From assembly GCA_900540405.1 (NCBI GenBank), contig UQFW01000052.1, positions 1 through 9,806 of the forward strand: DNA of 9,806 nucleotides, read 5' to 3'. Made by a program: the position numbers and the translations under genes. Every line of letters begins with the position of its first letter. Position 1 is the first letter of the stretch. This document shows, piece by piece, positions 1-7,727 of this stretch. The stretch is from Candidatus Avelusimicrobium faecicola. Lineage in GTDB: Bacteria > Elusimicrobiota > Elusimicrobia > Elusimicrobiales > Elusimicrobiaceae. Below the pieces are notes generated by a model that saw only the letters and a list, made by a program, of their open reading frames with translations, was not told where the DNA came from and did not search any database.

Positions 1-1
1 G

Positions 2-1322
<1,321 letters not shown>

Positions 1323-1336
1323 GGTTTTACCGTCAT

Positions 1337-1373
1337 AAAACCGCAGGACTTTCCATAGTCCTGCGGTTTTTTT
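1337..1373 (+). terminator. Strong rho-independent terminator of tgt
   Basis: A perfect 14-bp stem (1337-1350 with 1357-1370, core AACCGCAGGACT) with a 6-base loop is followed by an uninterrupted T run (1367-1373). It starts 15 bases after the tgt stop. The neighbouring pilin gene converges on it from the other strand. Confidence 0.95.
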
Positions 1374-1399
1374 ATGGCTTACAGCCCCCCTTTTCATAC

Positions 1400-1430
1400 A
1401 AAAAAATACCGGCCCCCAGAGAGGCCGGCA
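1400..1430 (-). terminator. Rho-independent terminator of the pilin gene
   Basis: Read on the minus strand, a stem with core CCGGCC/GGCCGG (1409-1414 with 1423-1428, extendable by a wobble and one A-T pair) ends in seven T residues (1406 down to 1400). It lies about 20 bases past the pilin stop codon. Together with the tgt terminator it forms a back-to-back pair between convergent genes. Confidence 0.85.
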
Positions 1431-1451
1431 CTGATTAAAAGGGCGTTTTAC

Positions 1452-1904
1452 CTAGCAGACTTTCTTTTTTAAGCCCGATAAGGTTAAATATTCATCACAC
1501 CCGGCCCCGGTGCAGCTAAAGCACATTTTGTACGGGGAAGAAAAAACTTTTATCTGTACCGCCACCCCCGGGAAGCGTTTGGTATTGGTGGCTTGTGCCA
1601 CGCAATCGCGGCCGGTGCCTGCAACCAGCGTATAGTGCCAGTTGCCGTCACCGTTATCGGCCGCGATGTTTTCCGCCGGGATATTTACATCCAGCTTGCC
1701 AAAATCCCCATCGTCCGGCGCACATTTTTTGAAAGTAGTTAAGTACATCTGTTGGGCATCCGCTATTGCTTTTAGCATAACGGTAGCTTCGGCCGTGCGG
1801 GATTTTTTTACAGCGCTTTCATATTGCGGGAGCGCCACGGCGGCTAAAATGCCAATAATCAGCACCACCACCATTAATTCAATAAGCGTAAAACCTTTCT
1901 TCAT
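1452..1904 (-). CDS. Type IV pilin-like protein (PilE/PilA class major or minor pilin)
   Basis: The 150-residue product is a prepilin. Residues 1-4 (MKKG) are a short basic leader; prepilin peptidase should cut after Gly4, leaving Phe at mature position 1 and the conserved Glu at mature position 5. Residues 5-27 form the hydrophobic N-terminal helix (FTLIELMVVVLIIGILAAVA) used for membrane retention and fibre packing. The C-terminal globular part has six cysteines (61, 101, 128, 131, 136, 150), more than the usual single disulfide loop. The start follows a good Shine-Dalgarno AAGGAG, and the upstream in-frame extension is rejected because it would bury the leader peptide. No other pilus gene is in the window, so whether it is the main fibre subunit, a minor pilin or a type II secretion pseudopilin is open. 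Confidence 0.93.
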   Translation of the reverse strand: MKKGFTLIELMVVVLIIGILAAVALPQYESAVKKSRTAEATVMLKAIADAQQMYLTTFKKCAPDDGDFGKLDVNIPAENIAADNGDGNWHYTLVAGTGRDCVAQATNTKRFPGVAVQIKVFSSPYKMCFSCTGAGCDEYLTLSGLKKKVC

Positions 1905-1937
1905 ACATTTCTCCTTTTCGGGTAAACCCCTATTACA

Positions 1938-1946
1938 AGTATAGCA
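1938..1946 (-). promoter_or_regulatory. Extended -10 promoter of the pilin gene
   Basis: Read on the minus strand: TGC-TATACT, an extended -10 that begins 17 bases beyond the hydF stop codon. No clear -35 is visible, and the expected -35 position falls at the hydF stop. Transcription should begin near 1931, giving a leader of about 27 bases that contains the AAGGAG ribosome binding site. Confidence 0.65.
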
Positions 1947-1962
1947 CAATTTTTTACTAATT

Positions 1963-3123
1963 CTAGCGGAAAATTTCCGTCACGCGCTTAAAAATACCGT
2001 TGCAATACGCCAACACCATGCCGTAATTGCTGACGGCTACGCCGCTTTTTTGCAAATATTCCACCCGGCGCAAAATTTGGCGGCGCGTCACCATGCACCC
2101 CCCGCATTGGATAGCCAATTTGTAAGTATCCAACGCTTCGGGCAACGGGTCCAAATTCGCCAGCACCGTAAATTCCAACCGCTTGCCGGTGTATTTGCGC
2201 AGTAAAGCCGGTATTTTGGTGCGGCCGATGTCGTCACACAAATTCACACTGTGGGAGCAAGATTCCATAATCAGTATTTTATCCCCGTCCTGCAAATTAT
2301 CAATGGTTTGGGTGCCCCTTAAAAATGCCTTAAAATCCCCTTTCAGGCGGGAAAACAAAATGCTGAAACTGGTTAGCGGTATTTGGGGCGGCACTACCGC
2401 GCTAACCTGCTTAAACGCCTGGGAATCCGTCACCACCAACTGCGGGGTGTGGTTTTTTAACCAGGCGGACAACTCCGTATCTTTTAAGCAAACGGCCACC
2501 GCGCCTATATCCAATAAGTTGCGGATAGTTTGCACCTGCGGCAAAATTAGCCGGCCCTCCGGCGCGGAAGCATCTATGGGAATAACCAACACCACCTGGT
2601 CCCCGGGGCGCACTACGTCATCCAACAACACGCCGGGCGCATAAGCGCTAGCGGGCAAATGTTTTTGTATGGCCGCAAGCAACCCGTCCAACTGCGGCGC
2701 TTTGCAGGAAAACTCCACCGTATCCGCTCCGGCTACCGGGGCCGGCGCGTACAAATCACTTTTATTATGCACAAAGAAAAACGGAATTTGCCGCGCTTTA
2801 CACGTTTGCATTAAAGCACGGTCACAAGCGTCCAACTCGCCCGCAAAAACCAAAATAGCCAGGTCCACCTGGTCTAATACCGCCTGGGTGCGGCTCACCC
2901 GCTGTGCCCCCAGGGCAGACGTATCATCCAGCCCCGCGGTATCAATCAGCGTGACGGGCCCTATGCCCAGAATTTCAATAATTTTTTTAACCGGGTCCGT
3001 GGTGGTTCCGGGGTGCTGCGCCACCACGGAAACCTGCTGTCCCGTCAGGGCGTTAATCAGCGAGCTTTTGCCCGCGTTCATTTTGCCAAAAATGCCGATA
3101 TGCGGCCTGTTTACTTGTACCAT
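1963..3123 (-). CDS. hydF: [FeFe]-hydrogenase maturation GTPase HydF
   Basis: HydF is the scaffold on which HydE and HydG products are assembled into the 2Fe subcluster before transfer to apo-hydrogenase HydA. The 386-residue protein has an N-terminal GTPase domain: P-loop GKMNAGKS (13-20), HPGTTTD (37-43), DTAGLDD (61-67) and NKSD (120-123). A dimerisation domain follows. The C-terminal iron-sulfur domain has Cys289-x-His291 and Cys340-xx-Cys343. The residue before Cys340 is Gln, where most described family members have His. ATG 3123 begins MVQVNRPHIGIFG at the usual HydF boundary; the in-frame extension to 3210 adds 29 Pro/Gly-rich residues unlike HydF and crosses the -10 element. There is no Shine-Dalgarno sequence. 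HydE, HydG and the hydrogenase are not in the window but should exist elsewhere in the genome. Confidence 0.96.
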   Translation of the reverse strand: MVQVNRPHIGIFGKMNAGKSSLINALTGQQVSVVAQHPGTTTDPVKKIIEILGIGPVTLIDTAGLDDTSALGAQRVSRTQAVLDQVDLAILVFAGELDACDRALMQTCKARQIPFFFVHNKSDLYAPAPVAGADTVEFSCKAPQLDGLLAAIQKHLPASAYAPGVLLDDVVRPGDQVVLVIPIDASAPEGRLILPQVQTIRNLLDIGAVAVCLKDTELSAWLKNHTPQLVVTDSQAFKQVSAVVPPQIPLTSFSILFSRLKGDFKAFLRGTQTIDNLQDGDKILIMESCSHSVNLCDDIGRTKIPALLRKYTGKRLEFTVLANLDPLPEALDTYKLAIQCGGCMVTRRQILRRVEYLQKSGVAVSNYGMVLAYCNGIFKRVTEIFR

Positions 3124-3129
3124 AGTAAA

Positions 3130-3135
3130 ATTATA
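3130..3135 (-). promoter_or_regulatory. -10 element of hydF, predicted leaderless start
   Basis: Read on the minus strand, a perfect TATAAT is followed by exactly six bases and then the hydF ATG, so the A of the start codon is at the canonical +1 position. No -35 is recognisable; the region upstream is a GC-rich hairpin. Confidence 0.6.
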
Positions 3136-3138
3136 TAT

Positions 3139-3177
3139 AAAAAACCCCGGGCCGGGCATTTCTTCCGTCCGGCCGGG
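3139..3177 (-). terminator. Hairpin with T run directly upstream of the hydF promoter
   Basis: On the minus strand a GC-rich stem of nine pairs with one bulged base (3146-3155 with 3169-3177) is followed by G and six T residues (3144-3139). It looks like an intrinsic terminator but lies before hydF, where the only upstream gene (ispA) points away. It could end a short minus-strand RNA started near the ispA promoter, insulate hydF, or act as an attenuator. On the plus strand it is followed by a T run only 9 bases later, so it is a poorer terminator that way. Confidence 0.5.
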
Positions 3178-3208
3178 CGGGCAGATTTTTTTACCCACCC
3201 GCGCCCTC

Positions 3209-3300
3209 AAGCATTTTTCCGGGCCGGGTTCCTGCGCGGGCCGAACGGCACCGCCTAACCTTAAAAATCCCCCAAAAAGCGTTTTTCCGGGCGCCGGTTC
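3209..3300. repeat. Two copies of a 23-24 base intergenic direct repeat
   Basis: Copy A (3209-3231) and copy B (3277-3300) share AAGC[A/G]TTTTTCCGGGC, then a GC-rich variable part ending in GGTTC, at a spacing of 68 bases. Both lie in the hydF-ispA divergent region. Their role is unknown. They contribute to the structured, low-complexity character of the region. Confidence 0.6.
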
Positions 3301-3331
3301 AAACGCACCCGTATTTTATCGGTCCCAATAA

Positions 3332-3339
3332 AGTATAAT
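3332..3339 (+). promoter_or_regulatory. -10 region of the ispA-dxs-LOG operon
   Basis: TATAAT at 3334-3339 is a consensus -10. No strong -35 is seen 17 bases upstream. Transcription should start near 3346, giving a leader of about 30 bases before the ispA ATG. The octamer AGTATAAT also reads TATACT on the minus strand (3332-3337), so it could fire in both directions; the identical octamer stands before the thioesterase gene. Confidence 0.65.
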
Positions 3340-3375
3340 AGAATAGAAGCATACCTTACGAGTACAAGGAATTAT

Positions 3376-4389
3376 ATGACCAACGATTTTAACGCTTATT
3401 TGAAAGACCGCGCCAAACTGGTGGAAAAGAATTTGGCTAAATATGTGGGAAAAATTGAAAATTCGCCCAAAGTTTTAACAGATTCCATGGCCTATTCTTT
3501 GCAAGCGGGCGGCAAACGCGTGCGCCCTATTTTGCTAATGGCTACGGCGGAGGCTTTCGGCAAAAAAGCGGCGGATGTAATGCCCGCCGCCTGCGCGGTG
3601 GAAATGCTGCATACTTATTCCCTGATTCACGACGATTTACCTTGTATGGATAACGACTCCCTGCGCCGCGGCAAACCCACCAACCACAAAGTGTTTGGGG
3701 ACGATTTGGCCCTGTTAGCCGGGGACGCTTTATTAACATATGTGTTTGAAGTTTTCGCCCAGAACGGCAAAGTAAAAGCCGTCGGCGCGGAAAACACCTT
3801 AAACGCCCTTTTACACTTTGCCAACTGCGCCGGAGCCTCCGGCATGGTGGGCGGCCAAACGGCCGACGTATACGCCGAAGGCATGGGCGCGGCGGATGCC
3901 GTCAGCACGCGGGCGGAAAAACTCAAAAAAGAATCCAAACCGCTGGCCGATAAATCCCTGCATTATTTTATGCTCCCCTCCACGGTAAAAGAAACCACGC
4001 CGGAAACCATTTTGAACTACATTCACGCCAACAAAACGGGTGCGTTAATCCGCGGCAGTGTGGAAGCGGGCGCCCTGCTGGCCGGCGTAAAAGGCAAAGA
4101 TTTAACCCTCATCAAAAAATATGCCAACTGCATTGGGCTGGTCTTTCAGATTGTAGACGATATTTTAGACGTGACGGCCACCGCCAAACAACTGGGCAAA
4201 TCCAATAGTGATAAAGAAAACGGCAAATTAACTTTCGTCAGCCTGTATGGGTTGGAAGGCAGCCGCAAACACGCCCAGCTGTTAATTGCCAATGCCCAAA
4301 AAGCGTTGGACGGCTTAAAAAATGTAAAAAAGAAAAACCTGTGGCCGCTGTACGCCATGGCGGATTTTTTCAAAACCCGCACTTATTAA
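3376..4389 (+). CDS. ispA: Polyprenyl (farnesyl/geranylgeranyl-type) diphosphate synthase
   Basis: This cytoplasmic enzyme condenses isopentenyl diphosphate with allylic diphosphates to make C15 or C20 prenyl diphosphates for undecaprenyl carrier, quinones and other lipids. The 337-residue sequence has GGKRVRP (45-51), the first Asp-rich motif DDLPCMD (86-92, with the two-residue insertion of bacterial type II enzymes), GGQTAD (159-164), KTGALI (220-225) and the second Asp-rich motif DDILD (261-265). It is about 35-40 residues longer than usual; most of the excess lies between the EGM at 168-170 and the YIH at 215-217. AAGGA precedes the ATG. It is first in an operon with dxs, as in many bacteria. 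Product chain length cannot be fixed by eye. Confidence 0.95.
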   Translation: MTNDFNAYLKDRAKLVEKNLAKYVGKIENSPKVLTDSMAYSLQAGGKRVRPILLMATAEAFGKKAADVMPAACAVEMLHTYSLIHDDLPCMDNDSLRRGKPTNHKVFGDDLALLAGDALLTYVFEVFAQNGKVKAVGAENTLNALLHFANCAGASGMVGGQTADVYAEGMGAADAVSTRAEKLKKESKPLADKSLHYFMLPSTVKETTPETILNYIHANKTGALIRGSVEAGALLAGVKGKDLTLIKKYANCIGLVFQIVDDILDVTATAKQLGKSNSDKENGKLTFVSLYGLEGSRKHAQLLIANAQKALDGLKNVKKKNLWPLYAMADFFKTRTY

Positions 4390-4404
4390 TTCAAGGGGTT
4401 ATTC

Positions 4405-6261
4405 ATGAAAGTTTTGCCCAGTATTCAAAGCCCAAAGGACTTGCGCCTGATTAAAAAGGAACTCCTGCCCACGCTGTGCCAGGAATTGCGCGACACGATT
4501 ATTTCCACCGTCAGCAAGAACGGCGGGCATTTAGGTTCCAGTTTGGGCGCGGTAGAAATTATTACCGCCCTGCATTATGTATTCAACACGCCGCAAGACA
4601 AAATTGTGTTTGATACCGGCCACCAAGCCTATGCGCACAAACTGCTTACGGGCCGCCAAGCCGCGTTTGAACACATCCGCCAAAAGGGCGGGATTAGCGG
4701 ATTTCCAAAACGATACGAAAGCGAATACGACTCCTTTGGGGTGGGGCATGCTTCCACCGCGCTTTCCGCCGCGTTAGGCATGGCGATTGCGCGTGACCAA
4801 AAAAAGGAAAATTCCAAAGTGATTGCCATTGTGGGCGACGGCTGTTTAACGGGCGGCATGGCTTATGAAGCCCTGCAAAACGCCGGGCTGTTGGCTACGG
4901 ATATGCTGGTTATTTTGAACGATAACCAAATGTTCATTTCCCAGCGGGTAGGTGCTTTGGGCAAATTTTTAACCAAACTACTCACTAAACAATACGTTCA
5001 ACTGGCCGAGGAAAAAGCCACCAACTTCTTAAAACGCTTTGATGATTTGGGCAACAACGCCGCCAAACTGGCCAAAAAAGCACGCGCCATTTTATTCCCC
5101 GGTACGATTTTTGAAGAAATGGGTTTCCGCTATTTCGGCCCGGTAAATGGGAATAATATTGAAGAGCTGATAGAAGTATTGGAAAGCGTAAAAGATGTAA
5201 AAGGCCCGGTGATGTTGCACGTTGTCACTAAAAAAGGCAAAGGCTACAAACCGGCCGAGGAAAAACCCACCAAATTCCACGGTATCGGCATTTTTGATGT
5301 GGAAACCGGCGACACGATTGGCAAAGCCAACGGCATTACTTTTACGCAGGCGTTTTCTCAAGCGCTTGTAAAACTGGGCGAAAAGGATACCACCGTCAAC
5401 GCCATTACCGCCGCCATGCCGGAAGGCACGGGGTTAGACGCGTTTAGGGATAAATTCCCCACCCGCTATTTTGACGTGGGCATTGCCGAAGAACACGGCG
5501 CCACCTTTGCCGCGGGGCTAGCCGCCTGCGGGTTAAAGCCGGTGTTTGCGCTGTATTCCTCGTTTGCGCAACGCTGCTACGACCAAATTTTGCATGATGT
5601 GGCGTTGCAAAAGTTGCCTGTGGTGTTTGCGTTGGACCGCGCCGGAGTGGTGGGCGAAGACGGCCCCACCCACCACGGGGTTTTTGATTTAAGTTTTTTA
5701 CGCAGTGTGCCGGACTTGGTTTTAGCCGCCCCGGCGGACGAAAACGAACTGCAACACATGCTTAAAACCGGGCTCTATTGCGGGCGGCCGTTTGTTCTGC
5801 GCTATCCGCGCGGAGCCGGGTTTGGGGTAGAAATGGACGCCAAGATGAAAACCTTGGACATCGGCAAAGGCGTGTGGCTTAAAAAAGGAACCGATTTAAC
5901 TATTGCCGCCATCGGCAACCGGGTTCACCCGGCGTTGCAGGCGGCAAACGCGCTTGAAAAACAGGGTATTTCCTGCGGGGTAATTAATATGCGCTTTGTA
6001 AAACCCCTGGATACCCAAATTTTGGACGAAGCCCTCCAAATCTCCCCGCGGATAGTGACGGTGGAAGACAACGCACTCATTGGCGGATTTGGGGCGGCGG
6101 TGGCCGAATATCTGGCCGATAAAGGGGCCGCTTTCCGCTTACTGCGCCTGGGCATACCGGACCAGTTTGTGGAACACGCCAAATCGGCCCAGTTATACGA
6201 ACAACTGGGCCTGAACGCGCAACAGATTGAGCAACGCATATTAAATTGGAAAAACAAGTGA
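4405..6261 (+). CDS. dxs: 1-deoxy-D-xylulose-5-phosphate synthase (Dxs)
   Basis: Dxs joins pyruvate and glyceraldehyde 3-phosphate, using thiamine diphosphate, in the first step of the MEP isoprenoid pathway; the product also feeds thiamine and pyridoxal synthesis. The 618 residues are close to the usual 620. Visible features are HLGSSLG (42-48), GHQ (72-74), GGISGFP (95-101), GHAS (114-117), the ThDP/Mg motif GDGCLTGG (144-151) with NDN (172-174), catalytic Glu362 in AEEH, SSFAQR (385-390), DRAG and the histidine pair 423-424 before GVFD, and the C-terminal transketolase domain. It begins 15 bases after the ispA stop with the ribosome site AAGGGG and is surely cotranscribed. No active-site loss is visible. 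Confidence 0.98.
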   Translation: MKVLPSIQSPKDLRLIKKELLPTLCQELRDTIISTVSKNGGHLGSSLGAVEIITALHYVFNTPQDKIVFDTGHQAYAHKLLTGRQAAFEHIRQKGGISGFPKRYESEYDSFGVGHASTALSAALGMAIARDQKKENSKVIAIVGDGCLTGGMAYEALQNAGLLATDMLVILNDNQMFISQRVGALGKFLTKLLTKQYVQLAEEKATNFLKRFDDLGNNAAKLAKKARAILFPGTIFEEMGFRYFGPVNGNNIEELIEVLESVKDVKGPVMLHVVTKKGKGYKPAEEKPTKFHGIGIFDVETGDTIGKANGITFTQAFSQALVKLGEKDTTVNAITAAMPEGTGLDAFRDKFPTRYFDVGIAEEHGATFAAGLAACGLKPVFALYSSFAQRCYDQILHDVALQKLPVVFALDRAGVVGEDGPTHHGVFDLSFLRSVPDLVLAAPADENELQHMLKTGLYCGRPFVLRYPRGAGFGVEMDAKMKTLDIGKGVWLKKGTDLTIAAIGNRVHPALQAANALEKQGISCGVINMRFVKPLDTQILDEALQISPRIVTVEDNALIGGFGAAVAEYLADKGAAFRLLRLGIPDQFVEHAKSAQLYEQLGLNAQQIEQRILNWKNK

Positions 6262-6270
6262 GGTATTCCC

Positions 6271-7080
6271 ATGAGCGTAAAGGATATTGAACACGAACAT
6301 TCTTATATTAAAGCGTACGAAGATATACAACTCTTAAAACAGGACGTTATGCGCCCTGTGCGTATGGAGCTGGAAGTAATGAAACCGGAAATTTACCTCC
6401 AACGCCACCATATAGAAGAAACGATTGTCTGCTTTGGCAGTGCCCGCGTGCGGGAAGAAAAAGAAGCCAAAGGCAAAGTAAAAGCCGCCCAAGAAGCCTT
6501 AGCCAAAAACCCGGGTGACAAAAACCTGCAACACCGTTTGTATGAGGCCGAAGGACTATTAAAATTGGCCCCGTATTACGAAGCGGCCCGCAAATTTGCC
6601 AACCTGGTTATTGAACACGCCGGCGACCGTTTTGCCGTCGTCACCGGGGGCGGCCCGGGGCTGATGGAAGCGGCCAACCGCGGCGCGTTTGAAAAGAACG
6701 GCAAAAGTATCGGTTTCAACATTACCTTGCCGCACGAACAACACCCCAACCAGTATATCACTAAAGATTTGGCCTTCCTGTTCCACTACTTCGCCATCCG
6801 CAAATTACATTTGGTTATGCGCTCTAAAGCGTTTGTGGTTTTCCCGGGCGGGTTCGGCACGTTTGATGAACTGTTTGAAATTTTAACCCTGGTAAAAACA
6901 GGCAAAAAACAGGATATTCCGATAGTGCTGGTAGGCAAAGAATTTTGGAATACGGTAGTGAACATCCCGGGCTTGGCCTCTTATGGGGTTATTTCGCCGG
7001 AAGAAGCGCAATCTTGCGAAATTGTAGACACGCCGGAAGAAGCATGGGCTATTATTGCTAAATTCTACCACATCAAATAA
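6271..7080 (+). CDS. LOG-family Rossmann-fold nucleotide-binding protein (TIGR00730 type, long form)
   Basis: The family hallmark is present: GGGPGLMEAANRGA (126-139) and PGGFGTFDE (192-200), with an Arg-Lys pair (177-178) between them. Characterised LOG proteins hydrolyse the N-glycosidic bond of nucleoside monophosphates, including N6-prenylated AMP to free cytokinin; many bacterial members act as general AMP/nucleotide phosphoribohydrolases. At 269 residues this is longer than the roughly 190-residue short form. The excess is an N-terminal charged, probably helical stretch (residues 1-110, rich in Lys/Glu) interrupted by FGSAR (55-59), the first Rossmann strand. The ribosome site GAGG overlaps the dxs stop codon and the gap is 9 bases, so it is the third gene of the isoprenoid operon. 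Substrate is unknown. Confidence 0.9.
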   Translation: MSVKDIEHEHSYIKAYEDIQLLKQDVMRPVRMELEVMKPEIYLQRHHIEETIVCFGSARVREEKEAKGKVKAAQEALAKNPGDKNLQHRLYEAEGLLKLAPYYEAARKFANLVIEHAGDRFAVVTGGGPGLMEAANRGAFEKNGKSIGFNITLPHEQHPNQYITKDLAFLFHYFAIRKLHLVMRSKAFVVFPGGFGTFDELFEILTLVKTGKKQDIPIVLVGKEFWNTVVNIPGLASYGVISPEEAQSCEIVDTPEEAWAIIAKFYHIK

Positions 7081-7098
7081 AAACGGTTTTCCGGTAAT

Positions 7099-7157
7099 AA
7101 AAAACTCCTTGTACTTAAATTTGTTTTGATAGCAAAACGGTACAAGGAGTTTTTTTT
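7099..7157 (+). terminator. Very strong terminator of the ispA-dxs-LOG operon
   Basis: A 16-bp stem (7099-7114 with 7140-7155, core ACTCCTTGTAC) runs into a T run to 7157. Its 25-base loop contains a second small hairpin, GTTTTG-ATAG-CAAAAC (7123-7138). It starts 18 bases after the LOG stop. A plain terminator rarely has such a structured loop. Confidence 0.93.
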
Positions 7158-7168
7158 GCCCCCGCAAA

Positions 7169-7231
7169 GTGCCGGGCCGGGAATTTGCCCCGGTTTTGGG
7201 CGCAACAGAAAACGCCGGGGTTTATCGGCAC
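7169..7231. other. Structured element between convergent terminators
   Basis: A nested fold is visible: outer stem GTGCCG (7169-7174) with CGGCAC (7226-7231), and inner stem CCCCGGTTTT (7188-7197) with AAAA (7209-7212) and CCGGGG (7215-7220), leaving a two-base bulge. The element lies between the LOG terminator and the terminator of the H1-like gene. It includes one copy of CCGGGCCGGG, which also occurs twice upstream of hydF (3147, 3219). No promoter or reading frame belongs to it. Confidence 0.4.
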
Positions 7232-7244
7232 GGTATTTATAAAT

Positions 7245-7273
7245 AAAAAAACCGCCGGTTTGCTGCCCGGCGG
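7245..7273 (-). terminator. Terminator of the H1-like gene
   Basis: On the minus strand the stem CCGCCGG/CCGGCGG (7273-7267 with 7258-7252) with an 8-base loop is followed by seven T residues (7251-7245). It lies 24 bases beyond the stop codon of the lysine-rich gene. Confidence 0.88.
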
Positions 7274-7296
7274 AGTTTTTAGCTTTAGAAACTAAA

Positions 7297-7659
7297 TTAT
7301 CTTTTTTTGGTAGTCTTTTTGGCGGCTTTTTTAGCGGTTGTTTTTTTAACAACGGCTTTTTTTGCCACTTTTTTAACAACAGTTTTTTTAACTGTTGCTT
7401 TTTTTAATACAGCCTTTTTAACCGTTTTTTTGACTGCCGCTTTTTTGGCAGGCTTTACGGTTTTTTTAACCGCTTTTTTAGCGGGGGCTTTTTTAATGGC
7501 CACTTTTTTAACGGCTGTTTTTTTAGCCGCTACTTTTTTGACCGTCTTTTTAACAGCCGCTTTTTTTACCGGCTTTTTGACGGCGGCCTTTTTAACAGTT
7601 GCTTTTTTGACCGTTTTTTTAACGGCGGCAACTTTTTTTGCGGGTTTTTTATTGCCCAT
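7297..7659 (-). CDS. Lysine-rich histone H1-like DNA-binding protein
   Basis: The 120 residues are almost only Lys, Ala, Val and Thr with a few Pro, with no aromatic residue and no cysteine. Lys-Lys pairs recur every 4-5 residues (patterns KKTV, KKAAV, KKATV) from end to end. This matches the C-terminal-tail type of histone H1-like bacterial proteins such as chlamydial Hc1/Hc2, which bind and condense DNA; nucleoid packing is the inferred role. No folded globular domain is seen. The start is set by the Shine-Dalgarno TAGGAG 5 bases before ATG, and a good promoter lies upstream. The DNA is correspondingly repetitive, so copy number of the repeat may vary between strains. The opposite strand also has a long open frame, which is a composition artefact. 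Confidence 0.85.
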   Translation of the reverse strand: MGNKKPAKKVAAVKKTVKKATVKKAAVKKPVKKAAVKKTVKKVAAKKTAVKKVAIKKAPAKKAVKKTVKPAKKAAVKKTVKKAVLKKATVKKTVVKKVAKKAVVKKTTAKKAAKKTTKKR

Positions 7660-7698
7660 ACTGTTCTCCTAAGACAACTAGTTTTAACCTCATAAAAA

Positions 7699-7727
7699 AT
7701 AATACCACAATTACTATGAAATTGCAA
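7699..7727 (-). promoter_or_regulatory. Sigma-70-type promoter of the H1-like gene
   Basis: On the minus strand, -35 TTGCAA (7727-7722) and -10 TATTAT (7704-7699) are separated by exactly 17 bases. Transcription should begin near 7692, giving a leader of about 33 bases with the ribosome site. This and the tRNA promoter are the only ones in the window with a good -35. Confidence 0.75.

Noticed and set aside
3124..3210. N-terminal extension of hydF to 3210
   Set aside because: The extra 29 residues are low-complexity, are not HydF-like, and are encoded by the hairpin and -10 region.
2669..3331. 220-residue open frame on the plus strand opposite hydF
   Set aside because: It overlaps hydF on the opposite strand, has no recognisable family or ribosome site, and its Pro/Ser-rich translation is typical of a shadow frame.
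3178..3333. Known riboswitch, 6S RNA, RNase P or SRP RNA in the hydF upstream region
   Set aside because: I looked for their consensus sequence blocks by eye on both strands and found none; only generic hairpins remain.
7307..7672. 121-residue hydrophobic open frame opposite the lysine-rich gene
   Set aside because: Its Phe/Leu/Ala/Thr repeats simply mirror the Lys codon repeats. The minus strand has the promoter, ribosome site and terminator.
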